Shown piece after piece: positions 16,251 through 24,342 of a stretch of DNA of 45,091 nucleotides; position 1 is the stretch's first letter; every line of letters begins with the position of its first letter. Under the pieces are notes generated by a model. The model searched no databases. It was not told the origin of the DNA and saw only the letters and a program-made list of their open reading frames with translations. This stretch comes from Herbinix sp. GTDB lineage: Bacteria > Bacillota > Clostridia > Lachnospirales > Lachnospiraceae. The position numbers were made by a program, and so were the translations under genes. The DNA is taken from contig JAQZBD010000056.1 of NCBI GenBank assembly GCA_029239235.1, forward strand, positions 1 to 45,091. The letters are read 5' to 3'.

Positions 16251-17810
16251 TTACCAGTTTTTCGCCGGTCGCTGCGGATCCAAAATATCCTTTGTATCAA
16301 ATAAATCCTTCAGCCTTTCCGGGAATTGCAGCATAGCCTGCCCATCCAACGGTCTTCGATTCATTCTAACATAGTCCTTCTTAATCTGCATCCAGGGTTC
16401 TTTATAAACACCTACAAAAACATTAAATCCCTGCTGCTTTAAATATTTATACTTCTCATTAGTGTAGTTACCAACTGTATTTTCTATATCATTTCCAAAG
16501 GGGAATACATAGATATCAGTTTCTCCAATCAGTGATGCAACTTCTTTCAGCCACCGATCCGTATCTCTTTTTAAAGTATCGACAGAAACCTCCGTCATAT
16601 TCTTATGTCCCCAGCTATGGGAAGCAAACTCCCAGCCTTCCTCCTTTAATACCCTGGCTACCTCTATTACAGACTCCTTATCTTTATCATAAGTTGGCGA
16701 AGCTTCATCATTGGTACGGTAGCCCAAAACTCCTTCATAGCCGGTTAAAGCCAAAAGCGCTCTGGCACCTTGATAGGAAAAATCCGGATGCTTTTCGATA
16801 AAGGCATCCAGTATCGGTACAAGATCAAACGCTCCTGTTATGGTAGTTCCGTCCTCCTGCAGCATTTCACAAGTCGGTTTACCATCCTGACCGATGACTA
16901 TTCTAGTTGCAAAGCCATCTCCATCCATATAGCTATAATAATTCACATCATCCTGTGATATCACGAAGGGCTTTTTACCGGGTCTTAAGTATATCTCATT
17001 TTCCACATATCTTGATGTCCCATCCTCTAAGGTCTCCTGTTTCACCAAGTCAGCCATCTTGACTAGAACATAGCCATCCTGATACATGGTATCAAGCATT
17101 TTATTGAACTCTGATATCGTAGTCATGTACATATTATAACCCTTGCTTTTTCTGTCTCCATCAAAGGCCTTGGAATTGTCAGCTATAAGGGAGTGGAAAA
17201 ATATATGGTTGATTTGGGTTATGGAAGTATACTCCCCACCATAGAGCAGTAAGGAGGACTTTTCCTCTTCCAAGCTTTGATAGGCTTTCTCTAGTTCCTC
17301 ATACTGGGTATAATCACCTTTGTCACCCACGTAGTCTTTTATTAGCTTTAGGGCACCCTCATAATCATAGCCCAGTGCTAATCTCTCTGCCTGTGTTATT
17401 AACACTTGCTGTTCATCACCTTTATTATTCTCATTTGTATTTTCATTTGTATTATCATTTGTATTTTCATTTGTATTTTCAGCCTCTGTATTTGATTCCG
17501 AAGATGTACCTCCTGGAGAGGTCTCTGTTGATGCTGTTCCTGGAGTGGTCTCTGTTGATGTATTCTCTGAAGTCGTTCCGGCTGAGGTGCCATCTGTTGT
17601 TACTACAACTGAATCACTCTCTTGATTTGTCTCCACCGTGTGAAATGCTTGCTTCGATTCCCCATCATCTCCATTCACTCCAGCTCTGCGGCCATTCAGA
17701 ACCCAGTAGGCGCTCACAAGTAATAAGATTACTACTGCCCCGCCTAATACTATCATCCATTTTCCCGGCTGTTTCTTCCCATTGTTTTCTTCCTTATTAA
17801 ATCTACCCAT
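16251..17810 (-). CDS. Membrane-anchored polysaccharide deacetylase family protein
   Basis: 519 residues from the ATG at 17810, which has AGAGGGG six bases upstream; an ATG twelve codons earlier lacks a site and sits against a small hairpin. A transmembrane anchor (about residues 17-37) is followed by a Thr/Ser/Asn-rich linker with TENTNENTNDNTNEN-like repeats, then the NodB-type catalytic domain. Motif 1 appears as ISQDDVNYY, motif 2 as ASHSWGHKNM, and a later YVFPFGND segment. NodB proteins remove acetyl groups from GlcNAc or MurNAc in cell wall polymers using a metal bound by Asp-His-His. The first motif deviates from TFDDG but keeps the paired Asp. Located outside the membrane. Confidence 0.85.
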   Translation of the reverse strand: MGRFNKEENNGKKQPGKWMIVLGGAVVILLLVSAYWVLNGRRAGVNGDDGESKQAFHTVETNQESDSVVVTTDGTSAGTTSENTSTETTPGTASTETSPGGTSSESNTEAENTNENTNDNTNENTNENNKGDEQQVLITQAERLALGYDYEGALKLIKDYVGDKGDYTQYEELEKAYQSLEEEKSSLLLYGGEYTSITQINHIFFHSLIADNSKAFDGDRKSKGYNMYMTTISEFNKMLDTMYQDGYVLVKMADLVKQETLEDGTSRYVENEIYLRPGKKPFVISQDDVNYYSYMDGDGFATRIVIGQDGKPTCEMLQEDGTTITGAFDLVPILDAFIEKHPDFSYQGARALLALTGYEGVLGYRTNDEASPTYDKDKESVIEVARVLKEEGWEFASHSWGHKNMTEVSVDTLKRDTDRWLKEVASLIGETDIYVFPFGNDIENTVGNYTNEKYKYLKQQGFNVFVGVYKEPWMQIKKDYVRMNRRPLDGQAMLQFPERLKDLFDTKDILDPQRPAKNW

Positions 17811-18021
17811 CTCCAGCCCCTCTTCTGTATTCACACGAACGGTCATCCAGCTGCAAGGCAGCTCAATGCCAATGTTAATTGATTAAATACTACATATCGA
17901 ATTATATCATATAATGACTGATGTATTTCTTACGTTTCGTTTAAATTTATATCAAATAAGGTTAAAATAATTGTAATAGTTCTGTAAGTAATTGAACACT
18001 GGAATAATTTACAAGCTAATA

Positions 18022-18051
18022 TTTACACTTACTGTTAAAATGTGGTACAAT
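18022..18051 (+). promoter_or_regulatory. Promoter of the phosphofructokinase gene
   Basis: TTTACA and TACAAT are separated by 18 bp, leaving a 5' untranslated region of about 150 nt. No known riboswitch was recognised in it. The rest of the 17811-18211 divergent spacer shows no gene. Confidence 0.55.
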
Positions 18052-18211
18052 AACCACTAATAGGCAATTTAGACAACCTAGAAGCACAGAATTGAATTCT
18101 ACTAGACATTTTGTTCACCAAAGATTACCACTAGCGTAGCACACTCGGATTTAAATGGCAGAGACAATCTTATTCAACATTTTAACGAAAAGTAAAGGAG
18201 TGTAGTAATTT

Positions 18212-19441
18212 ATGGTACTTGAAGGAAAAGTAGTTGTAGCACAAGGTGGAGGTCCTACCGCTGTTATTAATCAGTCTCTGGTAGGAGCCGTGCTGGAGTC
18301 TAGAAAATTTCCACAGATCACAAAGGTTTACGGAGCAATTAATGGGGTTCAGGGTATTATCAACGAAGATTTTATGGATTTAACACAGGAAACAACCAAT
18401 AATCTGGAGCAGGTCGCTATCACTCCATCCTCTGCGTTATTTTCAACCAGAGATAAGCCGAATAAAGCTTATTGCAAAGAGATTTTTAAAGTGTTTCAAG
18501 CACATAATGTCCGATATTTCTTTTACATAGGCGGTAATGATTCTGCGGATACCGTTAGAATCGTTAACGAACAAGCCGAATCCTCGGGCTATGAATTCCG
18601 CGCAATCCATATTCCAAAAACGATTGATAATGATTTGATGATGAATGACCATACTCCCGGTTACCCGTCTGCTGCAAGGTTCGTGGCACAGTCCTTCATC
18701 GGTCTAAATCTTGATAATAGAGCCCTTCCGGGTGTACATATCGGTGTTGTCATGGGTCGAAACGCTGGTTTTCTAACAGCAGCTTCCTCCATCGCTCAAA
18801 AATATCCTGACGATGGTCCCCATTTAATCTATCTGCCGGAACGTCACTTCATTATAGATAACTTTCTAAAGGATGTGAAAGAAGTGTATGATAAATATGG
18901 ACGCTGTATCATCGCCATTTCAGAAGGTGTTCAAGATGAAAACGGTATTCCTATTGTAACTAAGCTAGTACGCAGTGAAACGGATTCTCACGGAAATGCT
19001 CAATTATCCGGCACCGGAGCCTTAGGTGATCTGCTTTCCAATGAAATTAAAGCAAAGCTGGGAATTACCAGAGTTCGTTCTGATACTCTTGGGTATCTTC
19101 AAAGATCCTTTATGGGCTGCGTGTCCGGTGTTGATCAGCACGAAGCAAGAGAAGTTGGAGAAAAAGCCGCTCAGTTTGCTATCTGGCATAATATTGACGG
19201 GTCTATTACAATTAATCGCACGGGTATCTACTCTGTGGATTATAAAATGACCGATTTGAAAAATGTTGCAGGCAAGACAAAATTAATGCCCGATGATTTC
19301 ATTAACAGCCAGGGTAATAATGTCACGGATGCTTTCAAATATTATCTGCAACCACTTCTGGGTGCTGATATGCCAGCGGCTCACATGCTGCGTGCTCCAA
19401 GAGCTGATAAGATTTTAAATAATCCGATAACTCTTTTCTAA
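18212..19441 (+). CDS. 6-phosphofructokinase, pyrophosphate-dependent type
   Basis: 409 residues, longer than the ~320 of bacterial ATP-PFK and fitting the PPi group. It opens with the VAQGGGPTAVINQSLVG phosphate loop. The phosphoryl-donor site is GGNDSADT (107-114), with Asp110 in the position that is Gly in ATP enzymes, and the catalytic motif is PKTIDNDL (135-142), with Lys136 that marks PPi use. MGR and the PGG-type sugar-binding segments follow. It converts fructose 6-phosphate to the 1,6-bisphosphate, reversibly if PPi is used. AAGGAG lies 11 bases before the ATG, slightly long. It is a single-gene unit with its own promoter and terminator. Donor specificity is inferred from the motif. 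Confidence 0.9.
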   Translation: MVLEGKVVVAQGGGPTAVINQSLVGAVLESRKFPQITKVYGAINGVQGIINEDFMDLTQETTNNLEQVAITPSSALFSTRDKPNKAYCKEIFKVFQAHNVRYFFYIGGNDSADTVRIVNEQAESSGYEFRAIHIPKTIDNDLMMNDHTPGYPSAARFVAQSFIGLNLDNRALPGVHIGVVMGRNAGFLTAASSIAQKYPDDGPHLIYLPERHFIIDNFLKDVKEVYDKYGRCIIAISEGVQDENGIPIVTKLVRSETDSHGNAQLSGTGALGDLLSNEIKAKLGITRVRSDTLGYLQRSFMGCVSGVDQHEAREVGEKAAQFAIWHNIDGSITINRTGIYSVDYKMTDLKNVAGKTKLMPDDFINSQGNNVTDAFKYYLQPLLGADMPAAHMLRAPRADKILNNPITLF

Positions 19442-19493
19442 TCGATAAGTTTTGAATTTAGCTTAGGCTGATTTACCTGATATAAATGTTATA

Positions 19494-19537
19494 AATAAGA
19501 ATGGAGAGCAGATTTTTAATTGCTCTCCATTCTTATT
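19494..19537. terminator. Bidirectional intrinsic terminator
   Basis: A perfect 17-bp stem (AATAAGAATGGAGAGCA and its complement) with a 10-nt loop between the convergent phosphofructokinase and nitroreductase genes; T-rich on the plus-strand side. Confidence 0.88.
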
Positions 19538-19547
19538 TTTCAATCTG

Positions 19548-20084
19548 TTATTTTTCTATTTCCGATGTTTGTTGATATCTTTCCCAACTCACTAGCTCAT
19601 CTAGCTTCTTACGACGAAGCTCCGTGGTTCTCTCACCCTTTGGATATCCGAGGGGTAATAAAGCTACAACCTCCAGGTTTTCCGGCAAAGCTAGGAGCTC
19701 ATGGCAAAGCTTCGCATCGAAGGCGCATACCCAACAGCTTCCCAGTCCAAGGTCAGTTGCTGCCAGGGACATGTGATCAATTGCAATCGCAACGTCAATG
19801 TCAGCATGATCCTTCCCATCCTTTCTATCCCAGGAGGTCTTATGGTCACCACAGGCAACGATAATTACAGGTGCCTCCTTAATCCAATCCCTTTTATAGG
19901 TCTGATAAAGCTTTTCTTTTTCCTCCTGTTCCGTAACCACAATAAGATGAATGGGTTGAAAATTTACCGCTGAAGGTGCAATTCGTCCTGCTTCCAACAC
20001 CTGTAACAGCTTCTCCATCTCAACCTCTTTTTTCTCATAACTTCTTACTGAATATCTGGCATTTGCAATGTCTAAAAAACTCAT
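19548..20084 (-). CDS. Nitroreductase family protein
   Basis: 178 residues, typical of the short NAD(P)H-FMN nitroreductase group. It shows the RYSVRSYEKKEV FMN-phosphate segment near residues 10-21, APSAVNFQPIHLIVV (36-50), and the C-terminal PLGYPKGE loop that holds the flavin. Such proteins reduce nitro groups, quinones or flavins, or act in small-molecule dehydrogenation; the substrate is unknown. The start ATG follows a GGGGAA stretch. It is a single-gene unit between the terminator at 19494-19537 and a long intergenic region. Confidence 0.9.
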   Translation of the reverse strand: MSFLDIANARYSVRSYEKKEVEMEKLLQVLEAGRIAPSAVNFQPIHLIVVTEQEEKEKLYQTYKRDWIKEAPVIIVACGDHKTSWDRKDGKDHADIDVAIAIDHMSLAATDLGLGSCWVCAFDAKLCHELLALPENLEVVALLPLGYPKGERTTELRRKKLDELVSWERYQQTSEIEK

Positions 20085-20250
20085 TGTGTTTTCCCCTTTC
20101 GTGTCATCTATTATTTACTTTCATTTAAAATATCATATATTTTTCACATTTATAATTACCATGAATCAATACTTACACACCCAGTTACCTGAAAATAAAA
20201 TCGCATGTTATACACTTTGTAACAGGGTTTATCTTCTTTAGGTTTGATAC

Positions 20251-20278
20251 TGGTATAATATCCGTCGATATTATACCA
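20251..20278. repeat. Perfect 12-bp inverted repeat, possible operator
   Basis: TGGTATAATATC and its complement flank a 4-nt spacer, about 170 bp upstream of the nitroreductase gene, in the 20085-20438 spacer where nothing else was recognised. Each arm contains a TATAAT-like hexamer, so it could overlap divergent promoters or be a regulator site. Confidence 0.45.
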
Positions 20279-20438
20279 TAGAAATAAAGTCTGTGTCATC
20301 TAACCATACCACATTTATATCATCTTAATAATTTATCCTATTCAAATCAATATAACTTATCTTAAAAGTTTACTTATCTTAATTAACATACTAACATAAA
20401 TAACTTATATTGCCTTTTGAATTGCTAAAGATACACAA

Positions 20439-20472
20439 AAATTCCCTCCTATACAACGAACAGAGGGAATTT
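20439..20472 (-). terminator. Intrinsic terminator of the small Lys-rich gene
   Basis: On the minus strand AAATTCCCTC and GAGGGAATTT pair around a 14-nt loop, with T residues continuing after the stem, ten bases after the small ORF. Confidence 0.75.
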
Positions 20473-20480
20473 CCGAAATG

Positions 20481-20558
20481 CTATTTTTTCTTTGTAGTGC
20501 TCGCTGCGCTTGATCCGCCCTTCTTCTTCGGCGCTTTTTTTGGATTCTTATCACCCAT
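20481..20558 (-). CDS. Tiny basic Lys-rich protein (25 residues)
   Basis: A 25-codon ORF with a strong GGGAGGTG site six bases before its ATG and an intrinsic terminator right after its stop. The product begins MGDKNPKKAPKKKGG and ends with three Lys; nine of 25 residues are Lys and there is no hydrophobic core. Short Lys/Pro-rich proteins that start MGxKNPKK are, to my memory, common in clostridia and have no known role. Function is not assigned; nucleic-acid or membrane-surface binding would suit the charge. The strong translation signals and own terminator argue it is a real gene. Confidence 0.65.
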   Translation of the reverse strand: MGDKNPKKAPKKKGGSSAASTTKKK

Positions 20559-20720
20559 GGAATTCACCTCCCTTTGTAAAGTTTTAGCATATATTACCTA
20601 TATTTTATATGCACGACAATACATTGTCAAATGAATTCTATACAGATTATTCGTCATATATCACTTAGTTCTCAAACCATATATCAATTATTGTAGTTAT
20701 TGCATGTACAATTCAATTTA

Positions 20721-21008
20721 CTAAATAGAGATTACTTCCCTTTCTACCCCAATAATTTCTCCTTCTGTATTTTCCTCTGCAAAGTTAAGTACATGATCTA
20801 TCACACTATCTGCCATAGCTGCATCTCCTGCAAGTCCAGCGACGCCTATCACCGCAATCTGATGGATATCCTGTTCGTCCACTTCTGCTACGGATACGTT
20901 AAACTTATTACAAAGCTTTGCAATTAAGCTTTTTACTACCATTCTTTTTTCCTTTAATGAATGAACCCAGGGCAGATGAATCTTAATTTTTACAGTTGCG
21001 ATTAGCAT
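20721..21008 (-). CDS. DUF503 (YlxP-like) family protein
   Basis: 95 residues, the family's usual size. The family motif IHLPWVHSLKEKRMVVKSLIAKL is at about residues 10-32, followed by FNVSVAEVDEQDIHQIAVIGVAGLA. YlxP-like proteins form a ferredoxin-like fold; in Bacillus ylxP sits in the infB-rbfA-truB region and is linked to ribosome biogenesis. Here it is next to truA, which supports an RNA-related role. AGGAGGG precedes the ATG. Confidence 0.9.
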   Translation of the reverse strand: MLIATVKIKIHLPWVHSLKEKRMVVKSLIAKLCNKFNVSVAEVDEQDIHQIAVIGVAGLAGDAAMADSVIDHVLNFAEENTEGEIIGVEREVISI

Positions 21009-21097
21009 ATTTCACCCTCCTCTTTAATTTATCCATAGAAACCAAGTCATACCATCAGGGTTTCCATATTATACTTTATTCATCCATAGTCAATCTA

Positions 21098-21838
21098 TTA
21101 CTCGTAACGAATCTTTTCCAGATAAAGCCCGCAAGCGTCCGCTAAGTTTCCTGTCTGATTTCTATCCTTGGACAAAAGCATCTGCGTAATATCCTCTGGC
21201 TTACGATTTCCTAATCCAACCTCCACCAAGGCTCCCACCATCCATCGAACCATATTGTATAAAAAACCGTCTCCGCAGATTCTTATATTTAGAAAGCCTC
21301 CCTTCAGTTCAAGGTCAATGGCTCTAATATTTCTTACCATTGATTTTTTCTTGGATTTTGCATTTGAGAAGGCAGTAAAATCATGTTCTCCAAGAAAATA
21401 CTTGCTGGCCTCCTGCATCGCAGTTACATTCAGCAACCCGCTCACATGCATACTATATTTTCTCATGAAAGGATTGCTGTATTCCTCATTCCAGATTTTG
21501 TATAGATAAGTCTTGTCCTTTGCCAGATATCTTGAATGAAAGCTCTCCTCAGCCATTATTACCTCAAGAATGCTGATATCTTGAGGCAAATAGCGGCCTA
21601 AATAGCTCCTAATCTCTTTCTCCGGCACATAGTTATCCAGCTTAAAATTAGCAATCTGGGCAATCGCATGAACACCTGCATCCGTGCGGCTGCATCCGAT
21701 AATCTCCAGCTTATAACCAACCATCTCAGATAGAACCTGCTCTATCTTAGCCTGGATCGTATTCTCTCCGCCGCCGAGCCGCTGCCACCCCTTGTAACGA
21801 CCTCCATCATATTGGATTGTCATTTTGTAATTAAACAT
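21098..21838 (-). CDS. truA: tRNA pseudouridine synthase A
   Basis: 246 residues, standard TruA length. It has the N-terminal IQYDGGRYKGWQR motif and the catalytic block GCSRTDAGVHAIAQ with catalytic Asp53. Further conserved segments are YLPQDISI, FHSRYLAKDKTYLY, GEHDFTAFSNAKSK and FLYNMVRWMVG. TruA isomerises uridines 38-40 in the anticodon arm of many tRNAs. It is the first of two TruA-like genes in this window and retains the expected active site, so it is the likely housekeeping enzyme. The start has AGG-rich sequence upstream (GGAGGTAGTAC before ATG). It lies upstream of the DUF503 gene on the same strand. Confidence 0.95.
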   Translation of the reverse strand: MFNYKMTIQYDGGRYKGWQRLGGGENTIQAKIEQVLSEMVGYKLEIIGCSRTDAGVHAIAQIANFKLDNYVPEKEIRSYLGRYLPQDISILEVIMAEESFHSRYLAKDKTYLYKIWNEEYSNPFMRKYSMHVSGLLNVTAMQEASKYFLGEHDFTAFSNAKSKKKSMVRNIRAIDLELKGGFLNIRICGDGFLYNMVRWMVGALVEVGLGNRKPEDITQMLLSKDRNQTGNLADACGLYLEKIRYE

Positions 21839-21992
21839 GTACTACCTCCAATCAGATGCTCTTTCAAATTTCATCCCTATCATGACATACATTTATTTTT
21901 CAATTATAAACCTAACTAATGCTTATGGTACACAAAAAGTAGCAAGATTTTCACCCTGCTACCCTATGCTTTATATATTTATAATTTATAAT

Positions 21993-22193
21993 TTATCTTC
22001 TGCCTTGTCTAAAGTTTCCGCCTCTGTTTCCGCCGCCAAAACCATTATCCTTCTGAGCTTTTCTTGCTCTTCTGCAATCTGGGCATCTAACCGGTTCATT
22101 ATCAAAGCCTTTCTCTTGATAAAAAGCCTGCTCGCTTTCAGAAAATACAAATTCTGCCTTACAATCCTTACATACAATAACCTTGTCTGCCAT
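21993..22193 (-). CDS. Small zinc-ribbon protein
   Basis: 66 residues from the ATG at 22193, chosen because AAGGAGG lies eight bases upstream; the frame is open 33 bases earlier but without a site. Two CXXC knuckles (CKDC at 8-11, CPDC around 37-40) frame the sequence FVFSESEQAFYQEKGFDNEPVRC, the known probable zinc-ribbon domain found in many bacterial small proteins. A basic Gly/Arg/Asn-rich tail (GFGGGNRGGNFRQGRR) resembles RGG RNA-binding tails. Function is not established; RNA binding is inference. Confidence 0.85.
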   Translation of the reverse strand: MADKVIVCKDCKAEFVFSESEQAFYQEKGFDNEPVRCPDCRRARKAQKDNGFGGGNRGGNFRQGRR

Positions 22194-22565
22194 ACCAATT
22201 TCCTCCTTAATTTTAGGCACACTCATCTCTTTCCTTTAGATCTTGTGAGCCTTTCAAAAACAAAATTTTACACTAAGTTACTAATTGCTCCGATAAATTA
22301 AAGGGGGTTGGTAGAAGACATCAATCCAAATTAATATATGGGAATAATTAGATTATAACATTGGAGGTTTTAAATGGCAACCATAGTTTCATAATCTGAT
22401 TTTAATTTATCGGTTTTTAATTGCATATCACTGTTTTATCAGCAACATACTAAGATTTATAATATAATAATAAATAAAATTGAGAATTTTATACAAAATA
22501 ATCCTACTCCAATCTATTATTTCTTTTTAAATAGATTCATAAATCCTAGAAAGTTGGGTGACTTG
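22194..22565. other. Intergenic region without a confident gene
   Basis: This spacer separates divergent genes. It contains GGAGG followed by a 6-codon ORF (22374-22394, M-A-T-I-V-S-stop), which may be a leader peptide or the remnant of a lost gene. No terminator or RNA family was recognised. Confidence 0.4.
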
Positions 22566-23504
22566 ATGCAAACGGTAAAAAGACTAACTGCTGCATATGA
22601 GAATGCAAAGCTGGAATACTTTGATACAAACTCCAAGTATGTATTTTTCAGCGATGTCCATCGCGGAGATGACAGCGTATCTGATGAATTTGCCAGAAAT
22701 CAGAACATTTACATCCATGCGCTAAATTATTATTACGAGAAAGATTTTGTATATGTAGAGGTTGGTGATGGCGATGAACTATGGGAATATTCTAACTTTA
22801 AGCATATTCGCCTTGCACACACGGATTGCTTTGTTGTCTTAAAAAAATTTTTTGATAAGCAACGCTTTATTATGCTATACGGTAATCATAATATTTTTTT
22901 GAAGGATAAGGATTTTGTAAGCCGCAATTTCTATCAGTTTTATGATGAATATAAACAGGAACGTGTGGAACTCTTTAAGGATCTTAGTGCCCATGAAGCT
23001 ATTTTATTAAAACACCGGGAAACAGATCAAGAAATTCTTGTGGTTCATGGCCATCAGGGTGATTTCATGAATGATCAGGGTTGGCGTATCTCTATGCTGT
23101 TGTTGCGGTATTTCTGGAGATTCATGCATGTCGTTGGCTTTGAAAATCCGGCCAGCCCTGCCCGTAACCTATTCAAACGACACAAGGTGGAAAGGGCTTA
23201 TAATAAATGGATAGAAAAACATAAAACAGCGCTGATCTGCGGTCATACCCACAGACCGAAGTTCCCTAAGTATGGTGATTTACCATATTTCAACACTGGC
23301 TGCTGCATTCACACCCGGGGTATCTGCGGAATCGAAATTGAAAATGATCAAATTTTAATGGTAGACTGGCGTATCGTTGCCGATCATGATGGCATAGTTA
23401 GAATTGACCGGCAGGTTGTAAGAGGCCCGGAGCCGATTGAAAGCTTTGACTGCAAGCGAAATCCGAATTCAACCCACTGTTCTTGTGATGAAGATGATGA
23501 ATAG
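22566..23504 (+). CDS. Calcineurin-like metallophosphoesterase
   Basis: 312 residues from the ATG at 22566, with GGGTG six bases upstream; the frame also allows a TTG four codons earlier. The five metallophosphatase blocks appear in order: SDVHRGDD (about 29-36), VGDGDELWE, YGNHNIFL, VVHGHQGD and CGHTHRP. In the third block the usual GNHD/GNHE has Asn instead of the acid. The C-terminus is short and Cys/Asp-rich (THCSCDEDDE). Relatives include UDP-diacylglucosamine hydrolase-like and bis-metal phosphodiesterases; the substrate is unknown. It is soluble. The CBS gene follows 138 bases downstream. Confidence 0.9.
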   Translation: MQTVKRLTAAYENAKLEYFDTNSKYVFFSDVHRGDDSVSDEFARNQNIYIHALNYYYEKDFVYVEVGDGDELWEYSNFKHIRLAHTDCFVVLKKFFDKQRFIMLYGNHNIFLKDKDFVSRNFYQFYDEYKQERVELFKDLSAHEAILLKHRETDQEILVVHGHQGDFMNDQGWRISMLLLRYFWRFMHVVGFENPASPARNLFKRHKVERAYNKWIEKHKTALICGHTHRPKFPKYGDLPYFNTGCCIHTRGICGIEIENDQILMVDWRIVADHDGIVRIDRQVVRGPEPIESFDCKRNPNSTHCSCDEDDE

Positions 23505-23642
23505 TATTCCATTTTTATAAGAAAAATTTAGCTTTATAAAAAGTAAAGACTTCGGGCAATCTAATGTTATAAGCCGGAACAAATGATTTGATTTAACTGT
23601 TCGTTCCTGCTTAAATCTATGTTGGCTGAATGGAGGTTATTT

Positions 23643-24068
23643 ATGAAATTACGTGATATTATGTCAAAAGATGTGGTTAGCTTAAGATCAGATGACTCTG
23701 TAGAGCGTGCTGCTCAGCTTATGAAGCAGTATAACTGTGGTTCCATTCCTGTGTGTACTCAGGATAAATTGATCGGTATCATAACTGACCGTGACATTGC
23801 CCTAAGAAGCGTTGCTTCCGGTGAGGATTGTCATCAAAAGGTTTGTGACATTATGACAGATTCCGTTGTTTTTGCAAGTCCGGAAACAGATGTTAATGAT
23901 GCTGCAAAATTAATGAGTGACCGTCAGATACGAAGATTGCCCATCGTTGAAAATAACAGCCTTGTAGGCATTGTTGCCCTAGGCGATATTTCCTTGGAGC
24001 CAGCTTGCCAAAATAGTGCAGAGGATGCTTTAAGCGGTATCTCAAAGCCTGGTATGAGCGCACGATAA
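23643..24068 (+). CDS. CBS-domain pair protein
   Basis: 141 residues from the ATG at 23643, preceded by TGGAGG at six bases; an in-frame ATG eight codons upstream lacks a site. The protein is two CBS units: MKLRDIMSKDVVSLRSDDSVERAAQLM with IGIITDRDIALR, and KVCDIMTDSVVFASPETDVNDAAKLM with VGIVALGDISLE. Stand-alone CBS pairs bind adenosine nucleotides and often act as energy or stress sensors. Its partner is not identifiable. A terminator follows at 24111. Confidence 0.92.
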   Translation: MKLRDIMSKDVVSLRSDDSVERAAQLMKQYNCGSIPVCTQDKLIGIITDRDIALRSVASGEDCHQKVCDIMTDSVVFASPETDVNDAAKLMSDRQIRRLPIVENNSLVGIVALGDISLEPACQNSAEDALSGISKPGMSAR

Positions 24069-24110
24069 TAATTTTTGATAACCTCAAAAGAATTCGTTAA
24101 ATAGGAAAAT

Positions 24111-24145
24111 AAATCGGAACAGCGCGGAATCGTCTGTTCCGATTT
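24111..24145 (+). terminator. Intrinsic terminator of the CBS gene
   Basis: AAATCGGAACAG pairs with CTGTTCCGATTT around an 11-nt loop, then ATTTTTA. Confidence 0.88.
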
Positions 24146-24193
24146 ATTTTTAGACAAAATATATGTTTTATCTTATTTTTTAGCAAATTCTAA

Positions 24194-24221
24194 TTGAATT
24201 TCTGTTTTTCAATGTTACAAT
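24194..24221 (+). promoter_or_regulatory. Likely promoter of the membrane protein gene
   Basis: TTGAAT and TACAAT are separated by 16 bp. The transcript would begin a few bases before the long inverted repeat at 24233-24317. Confidence 0.45.
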
Positions 24222-24232
24222 GGTTACATTGC

Positions 24233-24317
24233 ATAATTTGAGCGTCAAAAACCAGATTAGATCGTGAAGATGAATGTGAGTTTATAGTTTTAATAAGGCT
24301 TTTGACGCTCAAATTAT
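24233..24317 (+). repeat. 18-bp perfect inverted repeat in the 5' untranslated region
   Basis: ATAATTTGAGCGTCAAAA at 24233-24250 is exactly complementary to 24300-24317, with a 49-nt spacer. It ends 25 bases before the ATG and just ahead of the GGAGG. There is no T run, so it is not a standard terminator. In RNA it would form a stable 18-bp helix. Confidence 0.8.
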
Positions 24318-24342
24318 TGTATTCTTTTACGGAGGTTGTTTT

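Noticed and set aside
22374-22394. Six-codon ORF with good GGAGG spacing as a leader peptide
   Set aside because: Only six codons, no attenuator hairpins and no linked biosynthesis gene; may be a remnant. Kept only in the intergenic note.
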